Shown here: positions 17,354-25,299 of the stretch, one piece after another
Numbering within the stretch: position 1 is the first letter of the stretch
Layout: each line of letters starts with the position of its first letter
Assembly (NCBI RefSeq): GCF_002902665.1
Contig: NZ_PPRM01000030.1
Span: 1-41,551 of the forward strand
Reading direction: 5' to 3'
Length of the DNA: 41,551 bases
Source of the DNA: Macrococcoides caseolyticum
GTDB lineage: Bacteria > Bacillota > Bacilli > Staphylococcales > Staphylococcaceae
Position numbers and translations under genes: made by a program
Notes under the pieces: generated by a model
What the model saw: the letters and a program-made list of their open reading frames with translations, nothing else
What the model was told of the DNA's origin: nothing
Databases searched by the model: none

Positions 17354-17650
17354 ATGCATGAAGAAAAGTTCGTATTAATGGAAGGCGAAACGATGACATT
17401 GGTTGAAATTGCAAGTGAATTAGAGCATATTACAGGCTATACAGCACTTGATACTTTTGGAAATATTGAACGTGTTGTTGCACAAAAACCAAACTTTGAG
17501 CAGGATTTTGAAACGTATATAATCAACTATCAGTTTAACGAGTCTGACGATGAAGTTGATGTCACTGTTACAACCCCAAAGGACGGCAGACAGCATCTTA
17601 AGAATGATAAAGTAAAGATTAGATTAATATCATATAAAACGAGATCATAA
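17354..17650 (+). CDS. Small acidic protein of unknown function
   Basis: 98 residues with no signal peptide or membrane segment, net acidic. The visible pattern is a helical start (MTLVEIASELEHITGY), then beta-like strands alternating hydrophobic residues (YIINYQF, VDVTVTTP, VKIRLISY). AGAGGTGA lies ahead of the ATG. It ends at its own terminator just before the amber-interrupted lipoprotein gene. I do not recognise a family. Confidence 0.65.
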   Translation: MHEEKFVLMEGETMTLVEIASELEHITGYTALDTFGNIERVVAQKPNFEQDFETYIINYQFNESDDEVDVTVTTPKDGRQHLKNDKVKIRLISYKTRS

Positions 17651-17675
17651 AGCCTTAGCATCTGTTAAGGCTTTT
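17649..17675 (+). terminator. Terminator of the small acidic protein gene
   Basis: AAAGCCTTA (17649-17657) pairs with TAAGGCTTT (17666-17674), ending in a T-run. The stop codon overlaps the left arm. Confidence 0.85.
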
Positions 17676-17691
17676 TATAAAGGAGAAGGTT

Positions 17692-19152
17692 ATGAAGAAG
17701 TTGATACTTTTATCCATATTGTTTCTCACAGGATGCACGCAGCCGGCACAGTTTTATGATGGACAAGCTGATGTCCTATTTGATGCTGCACATGGATAGA
17801 CTGCAGGTGAAGCAGATTGGGTGATTGACGGTGCTTTCTCTAGTTTCAATGATGTAATTCGTGATATGGATTATAAAACAGTGAGCACTGATTATGACAC
17901 GACATTAACATACGAAAAATTAAAGCAGTACAAAGCAGTGATTATACCTGAACCTAATATTCCCTTTAAAGTTGAAGAGCAGAAGGCCATTCAACGTTAC
18001 GTCGGTGAAGGTGGGAGTATTATGATGATTGCTGACCATTATAATGCTGATCGAAACTTAAATCGTTTTGATTCTTCGGAAATATTCAATGGATATCGAA
18101 GGGGCGCATTTGATGATATTACAAAAGGATTATCACACGATGAAAAGCAATCAGAGCGTATGCAGAATGTGAAGAGTTCAGATTTTCTTTCAGATACATT
18201 TGGCGTACGTTTTAGATATAATGCTCTCAATAATGTCAGGATTGATGTAAATTCAGCATATGATGCTTTCGGGCTTCTCGATAATGTGAAAAGTATCAAC
18301 ATGCACGCAGGCAGCACAATAGCAATTACGAACCCTAAAATAGCGAAAGGAATTATCTACCCAGGCAAACTATCACAAAATGATCGATGGCCACATGCGG
18401 TTGACCGAGGGATATACACAAAAGGGGGTAAAGATGAAGGTGCCTTCGTAGCAATCAGTAAGTATAAAAAAGGAAAGGCTGTCTTTATCGGTGATTCTTC
18501 GATAGTAGAAGATGAAACACCAAAATATGTCCGTGAAGATAACGGTAATACAAAGAGGACGTACGATGGTATTGAAGAAGCAAGTCATAAAGTACTGCTC
18601 AAAAACTTGGTTACCTGGATGATGAAACCTGAAGCTTATACCACATTAGAAGGTAAAGTGGCGCCAGATCAGAAGACACCTCTATTAAGAATGGAAGTTC
18701 CACAGCAATCTAAGGAACCAAAACAAGAACCTTGGGGACAACCAGGCCATGGTTACAAGTGGTATGACCCTACTACTTTTGAACAGGGAAGTTTTGGTGC
18801 AGATTCAAATAAACGAGTAGAGAATAAGTCCGTTACAAAGAAATCTGAGCCGCTTGAAATACAGGCTCCGTCATCCATTTATCCAGGAGAGTATATCAAG
18901 ATCGATATATATAGTCAAAAGCAGATGGAAGATGTTGCAATCGAACTCATAGATAGTGATGGAAGACAGGTAGGATTATTTAATGGTCGTCCTCCAGGGA
19001 AATCTGCTACATATAATATGAGCGCAAAAGAAAATCGCTTTCATTGCTATTTTAATGGTAAGATTGCAAGAGAAGCATCACATTCAGTTACGATTAGAGT
19101 GTATGTGAAAGGACAAATGATTGATAGTAAGCGTATAGACATAAATAGCTGA
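17692..19152 (+). pseudogene. Lipoprotein with GATase-like/DUF4350-like domain, interrupted by an amber codon
   Basis: AGGAG at 17681-17685 leads to ATG 17692, which opens MKKLILLSILFLTGC, a clear lipoprotein signal with Cys15. The frame then runs QADVLFDAAHG before a TAG at 17797-17799 (codon 36), and continues TAGEADWVIDGAFSSF without any other stop to 19152. The full frame would encode 486 residues. The interrupted spot is the first strand and turn of a glutamine-amidotransferase-like fold (FDAAHGxT), where Gln (CAG) is a likely ancestral codon, giving a single C-to-T change. The later part has EGGSIMMIADHYNADRN and a C-terminal beta domain (PSSIYPGEYIKIDIYS). A GTG at 17821, with AGGTGA upstream, could restart a 443-residue product lacking the signal. 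The rest of the frame shows no decay, so the change is recent, an error, or read through. Confidence 0.8.
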
Positions 19153-19166
19153 AAAGAGGTCGGACA

Positions 19167-20852
19167 GTGAAGCTTATAAAGTTGATTGTGAGTATTGGAA
19201 TATGTTCATTAACATTTACTTGTAATGTTCAGGCAACTGAGAAACAGCCAAATAATAATGTACAGTTGCAGAACGCTGAAAAAGTAAAGACAAAACCGAT
19301 AATTACCCAGAAGAAGACAGTTCAGACGAAAGCAATACCACCTTTTAAATCCAAACCTTATAACGGACCGGTCATTAATGAAAATGTACTGGTTGTATTG
19401 ATGGATTTTAGTAATGCACCGCATGGAAAGCTTACGCAGAAGGATACCGAAAATTATATAAAATCATATGATAGGAAATACTATAATGATCTGTTCTTCG
19501 GTAAGAATGTCACAGGTCCAGGAGGATACAAATATCAATCACTTAAATCCTATTATAATAGTGCATCAAGTGGTAGTCTGTCATTAACAGGACAAGTAGC
19601 AGGATGGTATCGTGCGAAACATCCGATTCAATATTACGGCGCTAACAATGATGCGCGGGCTTCTGAGCTGGTTATGGAAGCAGCAGAAAAAGTTGCTAAA
19701 GATAAAAGGATTGATATGAAACGCTATGACAGATTTGATTATTATGATCTTGATAAAGATAAAAAAGTAAACGAACCCGATGGTATTATCGATAAGTTTG
19801 TCGTTGTATATAGTGGTGTTGGTGAAAGCGAAGGCGGTGGAAAATTTGGGCAGAATACGATCTGGGAACATGTCTCCGAAGTGCCATTCACTAAAGATAA
19901 TAAGCCGTCAACGATTCCTGGAACCTATAGCAAGACTTCAAAGTTTTTAAAGAAACGACTAGCAATTGCAGAATATGGCATGATATCTGAAGACAGTACA
20001 GTAGGAACAGTAGCACATGAGTTCGGACATATGCTTGGTCTACCTGATGAATATGACACAGCAAGTAGCTCGGTGAGTCATGCAGGTGAACCCGTTCGTT
20101 ACTGGTCGCTTATGAGCTATGGCAAAGATGCTGGAAAGATTCCTGGATTGAATCCTGTCAGTATGAGCCCTTATGCTAAGATGCTTATTCAGAGAATCTA
20201 CGGTGGTAACTGGATTCGTATCAATGAAGTAGATTATAAGCAGATTAGTTCGAAGAAAAAGTATTATTTGCTGGATCAATCTGCTTATAAAGGACAGAAC
20301 AATAACGTCATTAAAGTAAATTTGCCTCCGCTGCAAAAGAAGGTAAAGGGTAAGCTAAAAACCTATAAGCGCTATTATTTAATTGAGTGGAGGAATCATA
20401 CAGGTTTAGATATCGGTTTATCGAGGATTAAAGATTCTTTTGGCATAAATAAATATGGTAAAGGGATGCTTGTGTGGTATGTGAATGAATATTATAAAGA
20501 TAATAGTAATTTATCTAAACATTTTGGTGAAAGTTTGATTGGCGTAGTCGATGCGAGTCCTGGAAATATCCGTACTGCTGGTGGATATATGCCGATGACA
20601 GATATACAAATTTTTGATGCGCCATTCAATACAAGGTCGTTTGGGCAATACAATTCGAATAAAAACTATTTCTTCAAGAAGAAATCTACAGCACCTGTAC
20701 CACTTTTTGATGACAGGAATTACTCGAAAAAAGCGATGTTAAATATGCAGGCCCCAGATAGTAGCCGTGTATTACCTCAACTTGGTATTAAAATTAAAGT
20801 TGAAGACCAAAATAAAGAAGGTACTGTCGGAAAGATCAGTATATATAAATAA
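19167..20852 (+). CDS. Secreted M6-family (immune inhibitor A-like) metalloprotease
   Basis: 561 residues from GTG 19167, with AGAGGT six bases before it. A signal peptide (about residues 1-24, ending NVQA) directs export. The M6 domain follows from about residue 65. The zinc motif is H284-E-F-G-H288 in VAHEFGHMLGLPDEYD, and an Asp-rich Ca-binding-like stretch (DYYDLDKDKKVNEPDGIID) precedes it, as in the family. M6 enzymes are extracellular endopeptidases. The C-terminal third has no clear PKD or carbohydrate-binding module. It sits 14 bases after the interrupted lipoprotein and 10 before a GNAT gene, so likely in one operon. Substrate unknown. Confidence 0.85.
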   Translation: MKLIKLIVSIGICSLTFTCNVQATEKQPNNNVQLQNAEKVKTKPIITQKKTVQTKAIPPFKSKPYNGPVINENVLVVLMDFSNAPHGKLTQKDTENYIKSYDRKYYNDLFFGKNVTGPGGYKYQSLKSYYNSASSGSLSLTGQVAGWYRAKHPIQYYGANNDARASELVMEAAEKVAKDKRIDMKRYDRFDYYDLDKDKKVNEPDGIIDKFVVVYSGVGESEGGGKFGQNTIWEHVSEVPFTKDNKPSTIPGTYSKTSKFLKKRLAIAEYGMISEDSTVGTVAHEFGHMLGLPDEYDTASSSVSHAGEPVRYWSLMSYGKDAGKIPGLNPVSMSPYAKMLIQRIYGGNWIRINEVDYKQISSKKKYYLLDQSAYKGQNNNVIKVNLPPLQKKVKGKLKTYKRYYLIEWRNHTGLDIGLSRIKDSFGINKYGKGMLVWYVNEYYKDNSNLSKHFGESLIGVVDASPGNIRTAGGYMPMTDIQIFDAPFNTRSFGQYNSNKNYFFKKKSTAPVPLFDDRNYSKKAMLNMQAPDSSRVLPQLGIKIKVEDQNKEGTVGKISIYK

Positions 20853-20862
20853 GGGGTAATCG

Positions 20863-21390
20863 ATGATATACTTTGAAACGGAACGTCTCATTTTTAGAAA
20901 TTGGCATAACGCAGATCTTGCGCATTATATCGAACTGAACCGGAATTTTGAAGTGAGAAGATACTTCCCGGATATATTGAGTAAGGAAAGAAGTGAGCGT
21001 ATCTTTGATATCATGTACAAAGAAATAGAGCGTGACAAACATGGTTTGTTTGCAGTGACTTTAAAAGATGGCACATTTATCGGTTTTATTGGGACGCTGT
21101 TTGCTGAATATGACGCTTCAATCCCACATAGTCCATTTTATGAAATTGGCTGGAGGATATTACCGCAGTTCACTGGTAATGGATATGCGACAGAAGGTGC
21201 ACAAGGTCTGATAGATTACATGCGTATGCTAAAGATAGAAGATTTATATGCGTATACATCTGTAAATAATATAAAGAGTATCAATGTAATGAAGAAGTTA
21301 GGAATGAAGGATGTTACAGCATTTGTTCATCCGCACTATCCAGATGAACAAATATTATACAGGAGTGTAGTGAATGATGTTAATCAGTAG
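20863..21390 (+). CDS. GNAT acetyltransferase, RimJ/RimL-like
   Basis: 175 residues. It starts with the hallmark ETERLIFRNWHNADLAHYIELN. Motif A is YEIGWRILPQFTGNGYATEGAQGLIDY, and motif B includes TSVNNIKSINVMKKLGM. Enzymes of this group acetylate protein N-termini or small amines. AGGGG lies ahead of the ATG. It overlaps the following DUF523 gene by 17 bases and follows the protease by 10, implying co-transcription. Confidence 0.84.
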   Translation: MIYFETERLIFRNWHNADLAHYIELNRNFEVRRYFPDILSKERSERIFDIMYKEIERDKHGLFAVTLKDGTFIGFIGTLFAEYDASIPHSPFYEIGWRILPQFTGNGYATEGAQGLIDYMRMLKIEDLYAYTSVNNIKSINVMKKLGMKDVTAFVHPHYPDEQILYRSVVNDVNQ

Positions 21391-21850
21391 TTGTCTTGTA
21401 GGACATCCAGTGCGCTATGATGGCCGGAGTAAAACAAATGAAATTATTGCTAGATTAATAGATATGAAAGAGGCGATACATGCTTGTCCGGAAATGCTGG
21501 GTGGATTGACTGTTCCCCGTGCACCTGCTGAAATTGTAGGGGGAGATGGCGATGATTGTCTGGATGGAAAGGCGCGTGTGATAACGATTCATGGGACTGA
21601 TGTCACTGCTGAATTTATTGCAGGGGCCAAGCAGACATTACAGTATTGTATAGATTACAATGTATCTACTGCTATATTAAAAGCAGACAGTCCAAGTTGT
21701 GGTAGCGATCAAATCTACGATGGTTCATTTAACGGAAAGCTGAAAAGTGGGGACGGTGTAACAGCTGCTTTACTACGAAGACATGGTATTTATGTCATAA
21801 GTGAAGTTGAATTTGTTAATCATCTAGATGATACATCTTTCTTCGAGTAG
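21374..21850 (+). CDS. DUF523 / TudS-like iron-sulfur protein
   Basis: 158 residues. The three conserved family cysteines are C7 (ISSCLVG), C38 (HACPEMLGG) and C109 (DSPSCGS). In TudS, the studied member, these bind a 4Fe-4S cluster used to remove sulfur from 2-thiouracil. The family assignment is solid; thiouracil as substrate here is inference. Start ATG 21374 has AGGAG at 21361-21365; a second ATG at 21377 is also possible. The start lies inside the preceding GNAT gene (17-base overlap). Confidence 0.84.
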   Translation: MMLISSCLVGHPVRYDGRSKTNEIIARLIDMKEAIHACPEMLGGLTVPRAPAEIVGGDGDDCLDGKARVITIHGTDVTAEFIAGAKQTLQYCIDYNVSTAILKADSPSCGSDQIYDGSFNGKLKSGDGVTAALLRRHGIYVISEVEFVNHLDDTSFFE

Positions 21851-21889
21851 AATATGTTATGATATGTATTATTGAATGGGGTGAAACGA

Positions 21890-22366
21890 ATGATAACGAT
21901 TGAACAAGTGAAGGATAGTGCATCGATATCTTTAGAACAATACATGCTGCCAGCAAAACAGATGTTCTTCTCAGGACATCCACGTTACATATTATCCGTT
22001 CAAAGAGCAGATTATGCTGCTTTTATTATTAAGAAGGATAATGATGTCATCGGTGTCTTTGCTCTGGATAGAGGTGATATTCTAAATAAGATAGATGCCC
22101 CTAGTACAGCAATTTACCTGCGTGGGTTATCGATAGATTATAAATATCAGGGCAGTGGTATTCTAAAGGAAGTCCTGCCTTTGATAGAGACTTATATTAA
22201 ATCGAACTATGCAGATGTGTGGGCGATTTATTTAATGGTTAATGTAAAGAATGATGCATACTACGCTTTTATCAAATGCGGCTTCATCGATCAGAAGATG
22301 ATGGTGCGCCAAGGACTTAGCCGTCTTAAAGTATTAAAAAAGATAATAAATAACGTCCCTGATTAA
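21890..22366 (+). CDS. GNAT family N-acetyltransferase
   Basis: 158 residues. The motif-A-like stretch is IYLRGLSIDYKYQGSGILKEVLPLIETYI (Q-G-S-G instead of the usual Q/R-G-x-G), followed by LMVNVKNDAYYAFIKCGF. I use ATG 21890 because GGGGTG at 21876-21881 is the ribosome binding site; a TTG at 21872 lies ahead of it. Its stop codon lies in the loop of a hairpin and overlaps the convergent DUF188 gene by four bases. Confidence 0.8.
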   Translation: MITIEQVKDSASISLEQYMLPAKQMFFSGHPRYILSVQRADYAAFIIKKDNDVIGVFALDRGDILNKIDAPSTAIYLRGLSIDYKYQGSGILKEVLPLIETYIKSNYADVWAIYLMVNVKNDAYYAFIKCGFIDQKMMVRQGLSRLKVLKKIINNVPD

Positions 22367-22384
22367 TAATTCGGGGACGTTATT
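22349..22384. terminator. Shared hairpin at overlapping convergent gene ends
   Basis: AATAACGTCCC (22349-22359) pairs with GGGACGTTATT (22374-22384). Both stop codons fall in the 14-base loop, so each arm is coding sequence for one gene. T-richness is modest on both strands. Confidence 0.75.
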
Positions 22385-22824
22385 ATTTGTTCAAGCGTTG
22401 TTTTGAATTTCGTTCTGTCAGAAGTAGTAAATTTAGCAGGACCTTTTATTCGCTTGTTCATCTTTCTGGATTCATGGTTGATATATCGTGTGATCAGCAA
22501 AGCATCAAGGTTGGACTGGGTATATATAAATCCAGTATGATGCATGACAAGCGCTTTATTGATGACAATACTTGCTAATCCATAATCACCAGTTATGACG
22601 ATGTCACCTTTATCGACAAGAGATAATATTTTGTAGTCCGCACTATCGCTGGAAGTATCGACATATATCGACCTGACATCTGGACCATATATTTTTGATG
22701 AATGATGTGCATAATCCTTTACGAGAATCACTTCAATGTGATGTCGTAAAGCAATATGTACTGTTTCATCAATCACAGGAGAGCTGTCAGCATCGATGAT
22801 GATTTTATAGTTAACGTCTGCCAA
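22363..22824 (-). CDS. DUF188 (YaiI/YqxD) family protein, PIN-like
   Basis: About 153 residues. Family features: KIIIDADSSPVIDE near the start (usually DADACPV), then SSDSADYKILSLVDKGDIVITGDYGLASIVI, GFIYTQSNLDALL, and KGPAKFTTSDRTKF. It is a PIN-domain relative, possibly a nuclease, with unknown role. An open frame extends upstream to 22902, but that part lies in the neighbour's coding region. A TTG at 22824 gives MADVNYKIIIDAD, the expected length, and a 14-base overlap with the upstream gene. No strong ribosome binding site is seen, so translation is probably coupled. Confidence 0.78.
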   Translation of the reverse strand: MADVNYKIIIDADSSPVIDETVHIALRHHIEVILVKDYAHHSSKIYGPDVRSIYVDTSSDSADYKILSLVDKGDIVITGDYGLASIVINKALVMHHTGFIYTQSNLDALLITRYINHESRKMNKRIKGPAKFTTSDRTKFKTTLEQIITSPNY

Positions 22825-23626
22825 TTTTTTCGGCCATCTGTTTTCTATGTTGTTCAAAAAGCTGTGCATTACTAAAATCTTCATCGTTATGGATTTGTGC
22901 ATTCTGATAATTATTCGGTTTATGTGAATCTGTTAATTCATGTTTCTTGAAACCAAATAGAGAACGATTTTGCTTTGGTGCTTTCACTTTATAGTTTTTG
23001 TATTTCTTTAACACTTTAATTCTACGTTTTTCGTTTTCTTCTTTTAACTGTAACTCAGCTTTATGTCTTTCTTCAATTGATTTGTTGAGCTTCTTATCTA
23101 ATTGATTGATTTCTTTCTTAACTTTCTTATCTTGCTTAGAAGTTACCGTCTGTGTTCCACTGAATTTTCCTTTTTCTGCATGTTTCATTGCTTTGATTAA
23201 TCGTTTTTCTCGTGCTTTCTCGTGCTTTTCTTCATCACGTCTTCTTGATTCAATAGACTGTGACAATGTTTGATCTAATGTATTAATCTGGTCCTGCTCA
23301 GCTATCTTCTGTTTCTTTTCTTCTTTTGCTTGTTGTACAAATGGTTTCATCTTTTTTTTGTAATGTAAGGCTTTTCTCTCATCTTTATATTTGTCTGCAA
23401 TAAATGAAGATGTCTTTACAACACCTCTTTTAATAGTGCTTGAAACGCCCTTTGCTTTTTTGGCGGCTGTTACGGTTTTATCCTTTGTAACGTCATAAGC
23501 TTTAACCGATAAACCTGTCAGTTGTTGAACTTCTTTCTGATCTTTTAGTTTATGACGTTCATTGATCAGAGGGACAAGAATGACTGCAGCAACGTTTACT
23601 GCTGTTTTAACTTTGTTTTTATTCAT
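22811..23626 (-). CDS. Basic coiled-coil protein with an internal duplication
   Basis: 271 residues from an ATG preceded by AAAGGAG. It is strongly basic, with a short hydrophobic stretch near the N-terminus (AVNVAAVILVPLI) that could be a membrane anchor. Two similar blocks lie in the middle: INTLDQTLSQSIESR...EKRLIKAMK and INQLDKKLNKSIEER...EKRRIKVLKK, about 60 residues apart. Long Lys/Glu helices link them. No family recognised. It is followed by, and overlaps, the DUF188 gene. Confidence 0.7.
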   Translation of the reverse strand: MNKNKVKTAVNVAAVILVPLINERHKLKDQKEVQQLTGLSVKAYDVTKDKTVTAAKKAKGVSSTIKRGVVKTSSFIADKYKDERKALHYKKKMKPFVQQAKEEKKQKIAEQDQINTLDQTLSQSIESRRRDEEKHEKAREKRLIKAMKHAEKGKFSGTQTVTSKQDKKVKKEINQLDKKLNKSIEERHKAELQLKEENEKRRIKVLKKYKNYKVKAPKQNRSLFGFKKHELTDSHKPNNYQNAQIHNDEDFSNAQLFEQHRKQMAEKIGRR

Positions 23627-23686
23627 ATGCAAACTCCTTTATGTAGTTAATAGTATTATAATATAGATACCCTATAATTAATAAAA

Positions 23687-23727
23687 TTAACAAGAGAGTG
23701 GGCAATTAATGCCCACTCTCCTGTTAA
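23687..23727 (-). terminator. Terminator of the MarR gene
   Basis: An 18-bp stem with one mismatch (23687-23704 with 23710-23727; core AGAGTGGGCA/TGCCCACTCT) and a 5-base loop. Reading on the reverse strand it is followed by AT-rich T-runs, 27 bases after the MarR stop. Confidence 0.88.
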
Positions 23728-23754
23728 TGCTTTAAGATGCTCTATTTGATTGGA

Positions 23755-24171
23755 TTAATAAGTCATATTGTTTGAAAGTTTATTTGAAAGTTTCATAAGT
23801 AATTGATATTCTTCAGCTGATAGATTGCTGGTCATATACATATTCATAGGGGTTGCTTTAAGAGGTTCAATTAGCTCCTTAGCCTTTTCTGTTAATGTTA
23901 CTTCAACTACACGTTCATCCGAAGACATTCTTATTCTCTCAACAAGACCATTCGCTTCCATCTTTTTAATGATTGGCGTAATTGTACCAGATTGAAATGC
24001 TAACTTTTCTCCGAGCTGTAATACTGGGAGTGCGTGATGTTCATCTAGAACCATTAATACGAGGTAATGTTGATAACTTAAAGAATAGGGTTTAAGAAAT
24101 TCTCTATTGTATTTCTTGATGATTTCTCTTTGGACAAGATATAGTTGATAGTCCAGAGTGTCTTTATTCAT
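23755..24171 (-). CDS. MarR/SarZ-type transcriptional regulator without cysteine
   Basis: 138 residues with MarR winged-helix features: YSLSYQHYLVLMVLDEHHALPVLQLGEKL, then the recognition helix GTITPIIKKMEANGLVERIR, wing MSSDERVVEVTLT. It is related to the MgrA/SarZ/OhrR group but contains no cysteine at all. The position of the redox cysteine of MgrA (QLCFSLY) reads YQLYLVQ. It cannot use the thiol switch of those relatives. Single gene between a strong terminator and uppP; its target is unknown. Confidence 0.82.
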   Translation of the reverse strand: MNKDTLDYQLYLVQREIIKKYNREFLKPYSLSYQHYLVLMVLDEHHALPVLQLGEKLAFQSGTITPIIKKMEANGLVERIRMSSDERVVEVTLTEKAKELIEPLKATPMNMYMTSNLSAEEYQLLMKLSNKLSNNMTY

Positions 24172-24273
24172 AATATTGACTCCTTCTATTCAACTTTTTG
24201 ACTAAACTATAACATCAATTGTAAGAGAATGATAGTAAATTTCATAAAGATGAAAGGAAATAAACAATGAAAA

Positions 24274-24297
24274 AAACAGCAGTGAATACTGCTGTTT
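24274..24297 (-). terminator. Terminator of uppP
   Basis: AAACAGCAGT (24274-24283) pairs with ACTGCTGTTT (24288-24297), with a 4-base loop. On the reverse strand the stem is followed by a long T-run and it overlaps the uppP stop codon. Confidence 0.93.
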
Positions 24298-25141
24298 AGA
24301 TTCCCTTGCCGATACCGAATCCAAAATAAAGTACTGCAATAACAGCGACAAGAATGAGACGGTATATTGCAAATGGCATGAGTTTTACACGATTGATTAA
24401 ACTCAGGAATAGACGAATAGATAATACTCCGAAAATAAATGCAGCGATAAAACCAACAATATAAAATAAAATCTGATCGCTATGGATATATTGTATATTG
24501 CTCGCTAAACTTTTAGCACTTGCTGCAAACATGATAGGAACTGCCATGATAAATGTAAAATCACTTGCAGCTTTATGATTCATCTTAAGCAGTACACCTG
24601 CTGAGATCGTCGATCCGCTTCTTGAGAAACCTGGCCATAATGCAAGACATTGTGCAACCCCGATTATGAGTGCCTGCTTATATGTCATTTCATCTACAGT
24701 CGTTGTATGTGTTACCTTCTTATTGAATAGGTCTGCTGCAATCATCAATAGCGCCCCTAAAGCAAGTCCGATAAGCACCGTAGGAACACTGAAGAGATGT
24801 TTGTCGATAAAGTCATCGAACAATAGTCCCATAATTCCTGCAGGTATCAATCCGATAAATATATGAAGTAAATTAAGACGTGGCCCATCAGTCTTAGTTT
24901 TTTCTATATGCAGCACTTCCAGAAATCGATGTCTGAATATCCAGGCAGCAGCAAATATGGAGCCGAGCTGAATCACGATTTTAAATGTATTGGCCGATTC
25001 CTGGCTATTAAGTACGTACTTCGTCTGTAACCACATATCATCAACTAAGATTTGATGTCCTGTTGAGGAAACCGGCGCGAATTCTGTAAGTCCTTCTACA
25101 ATCCCTAGTATTAATGCTTTAACAAGCTCAAAAAAAGTCAT
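24296..25141 (-). CDS. uppP: Undecaprenyl-diphosphate phosphatase
   Basis: 281 residues, polytopic membrane protein of the BacA family. Signature regions: EGLTEFAPVSSTGHQILV near the N-terminus (catalytic Glu-rich and Ser/His motif) and PGFSRSGSTISAG in the middle (conserved Arg-Ser loop). It recycles the lipid carrier for cell-wall synthesis by removing a phosphate from C55-PP, and its overproduction gives bacitracin resistance. Ribosome binding site AAAGGTGG. It is divergent from cydDC, as is typical of staphylococci. Confidence 0.95.
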   Translation of the reverse strand: MTFFELVKALILGIVEGLTEFAPVSSTGHQILVDDMWLQTKYVLNSQESANTFKIVIQLGSIFAAAWIFRHRFLEVLHIEKTKTDGPRLNLLHIFIGLIPAGIMGLLFDDFIDKHLFSVPTVLIGLALGALLMIAADLFNKKVTHTTTVDEMTYKQALIIGVAQCLALWPGFSRSGSTISAGVLLKMNHKAASDFTFIMAVPIMFAASAKSLASNIQYIHSDQILFYIVGFIAAFIFGVLSIRLFLSLINRVKLMPFAIYRLILVAVIAVLYFGFGIGKGI

Positions 25142-25252
25142 GTCTTAACCACCTTTTAGTCATTATTAATATTTCCATGAACACTTAAAAGATTATAGCA
25201 TAAACGACACTTTTCCACACTTTTCATTTCTATATGATATAAGCGAAAAAGT

Positions 25253-25280
25253 TTGTATTTATAATAAATGTCGTTATAAT
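25253..25280 (+). promoter_or_regulatory. Predicted promoter of cydDC
   Basis: TTGTAT (25253-25258), a 16-base spacer and TATAAT (25275-25280). The leader to the GTG start would be only about 13 bases. Confidence 0.6.
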
Positions 25281-25299
25281 TCTTTATAGGAGTGATAAT

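Noticed and set aside
17797-17799. Selenocysteine- or pyrrolysine-type recoding at the TAG
   Set aside because: TAG is not a Sec codon, there is no sign of Pyl machinery, and the surrounding residues suggest an original Gln.
22825-22902. N-terminal extension of the DUF188 protein
   Set aside because: The extra residues lie in another frame of the upstream coiled-coil gene and the DUF188 fold begins at KIIIDAD.
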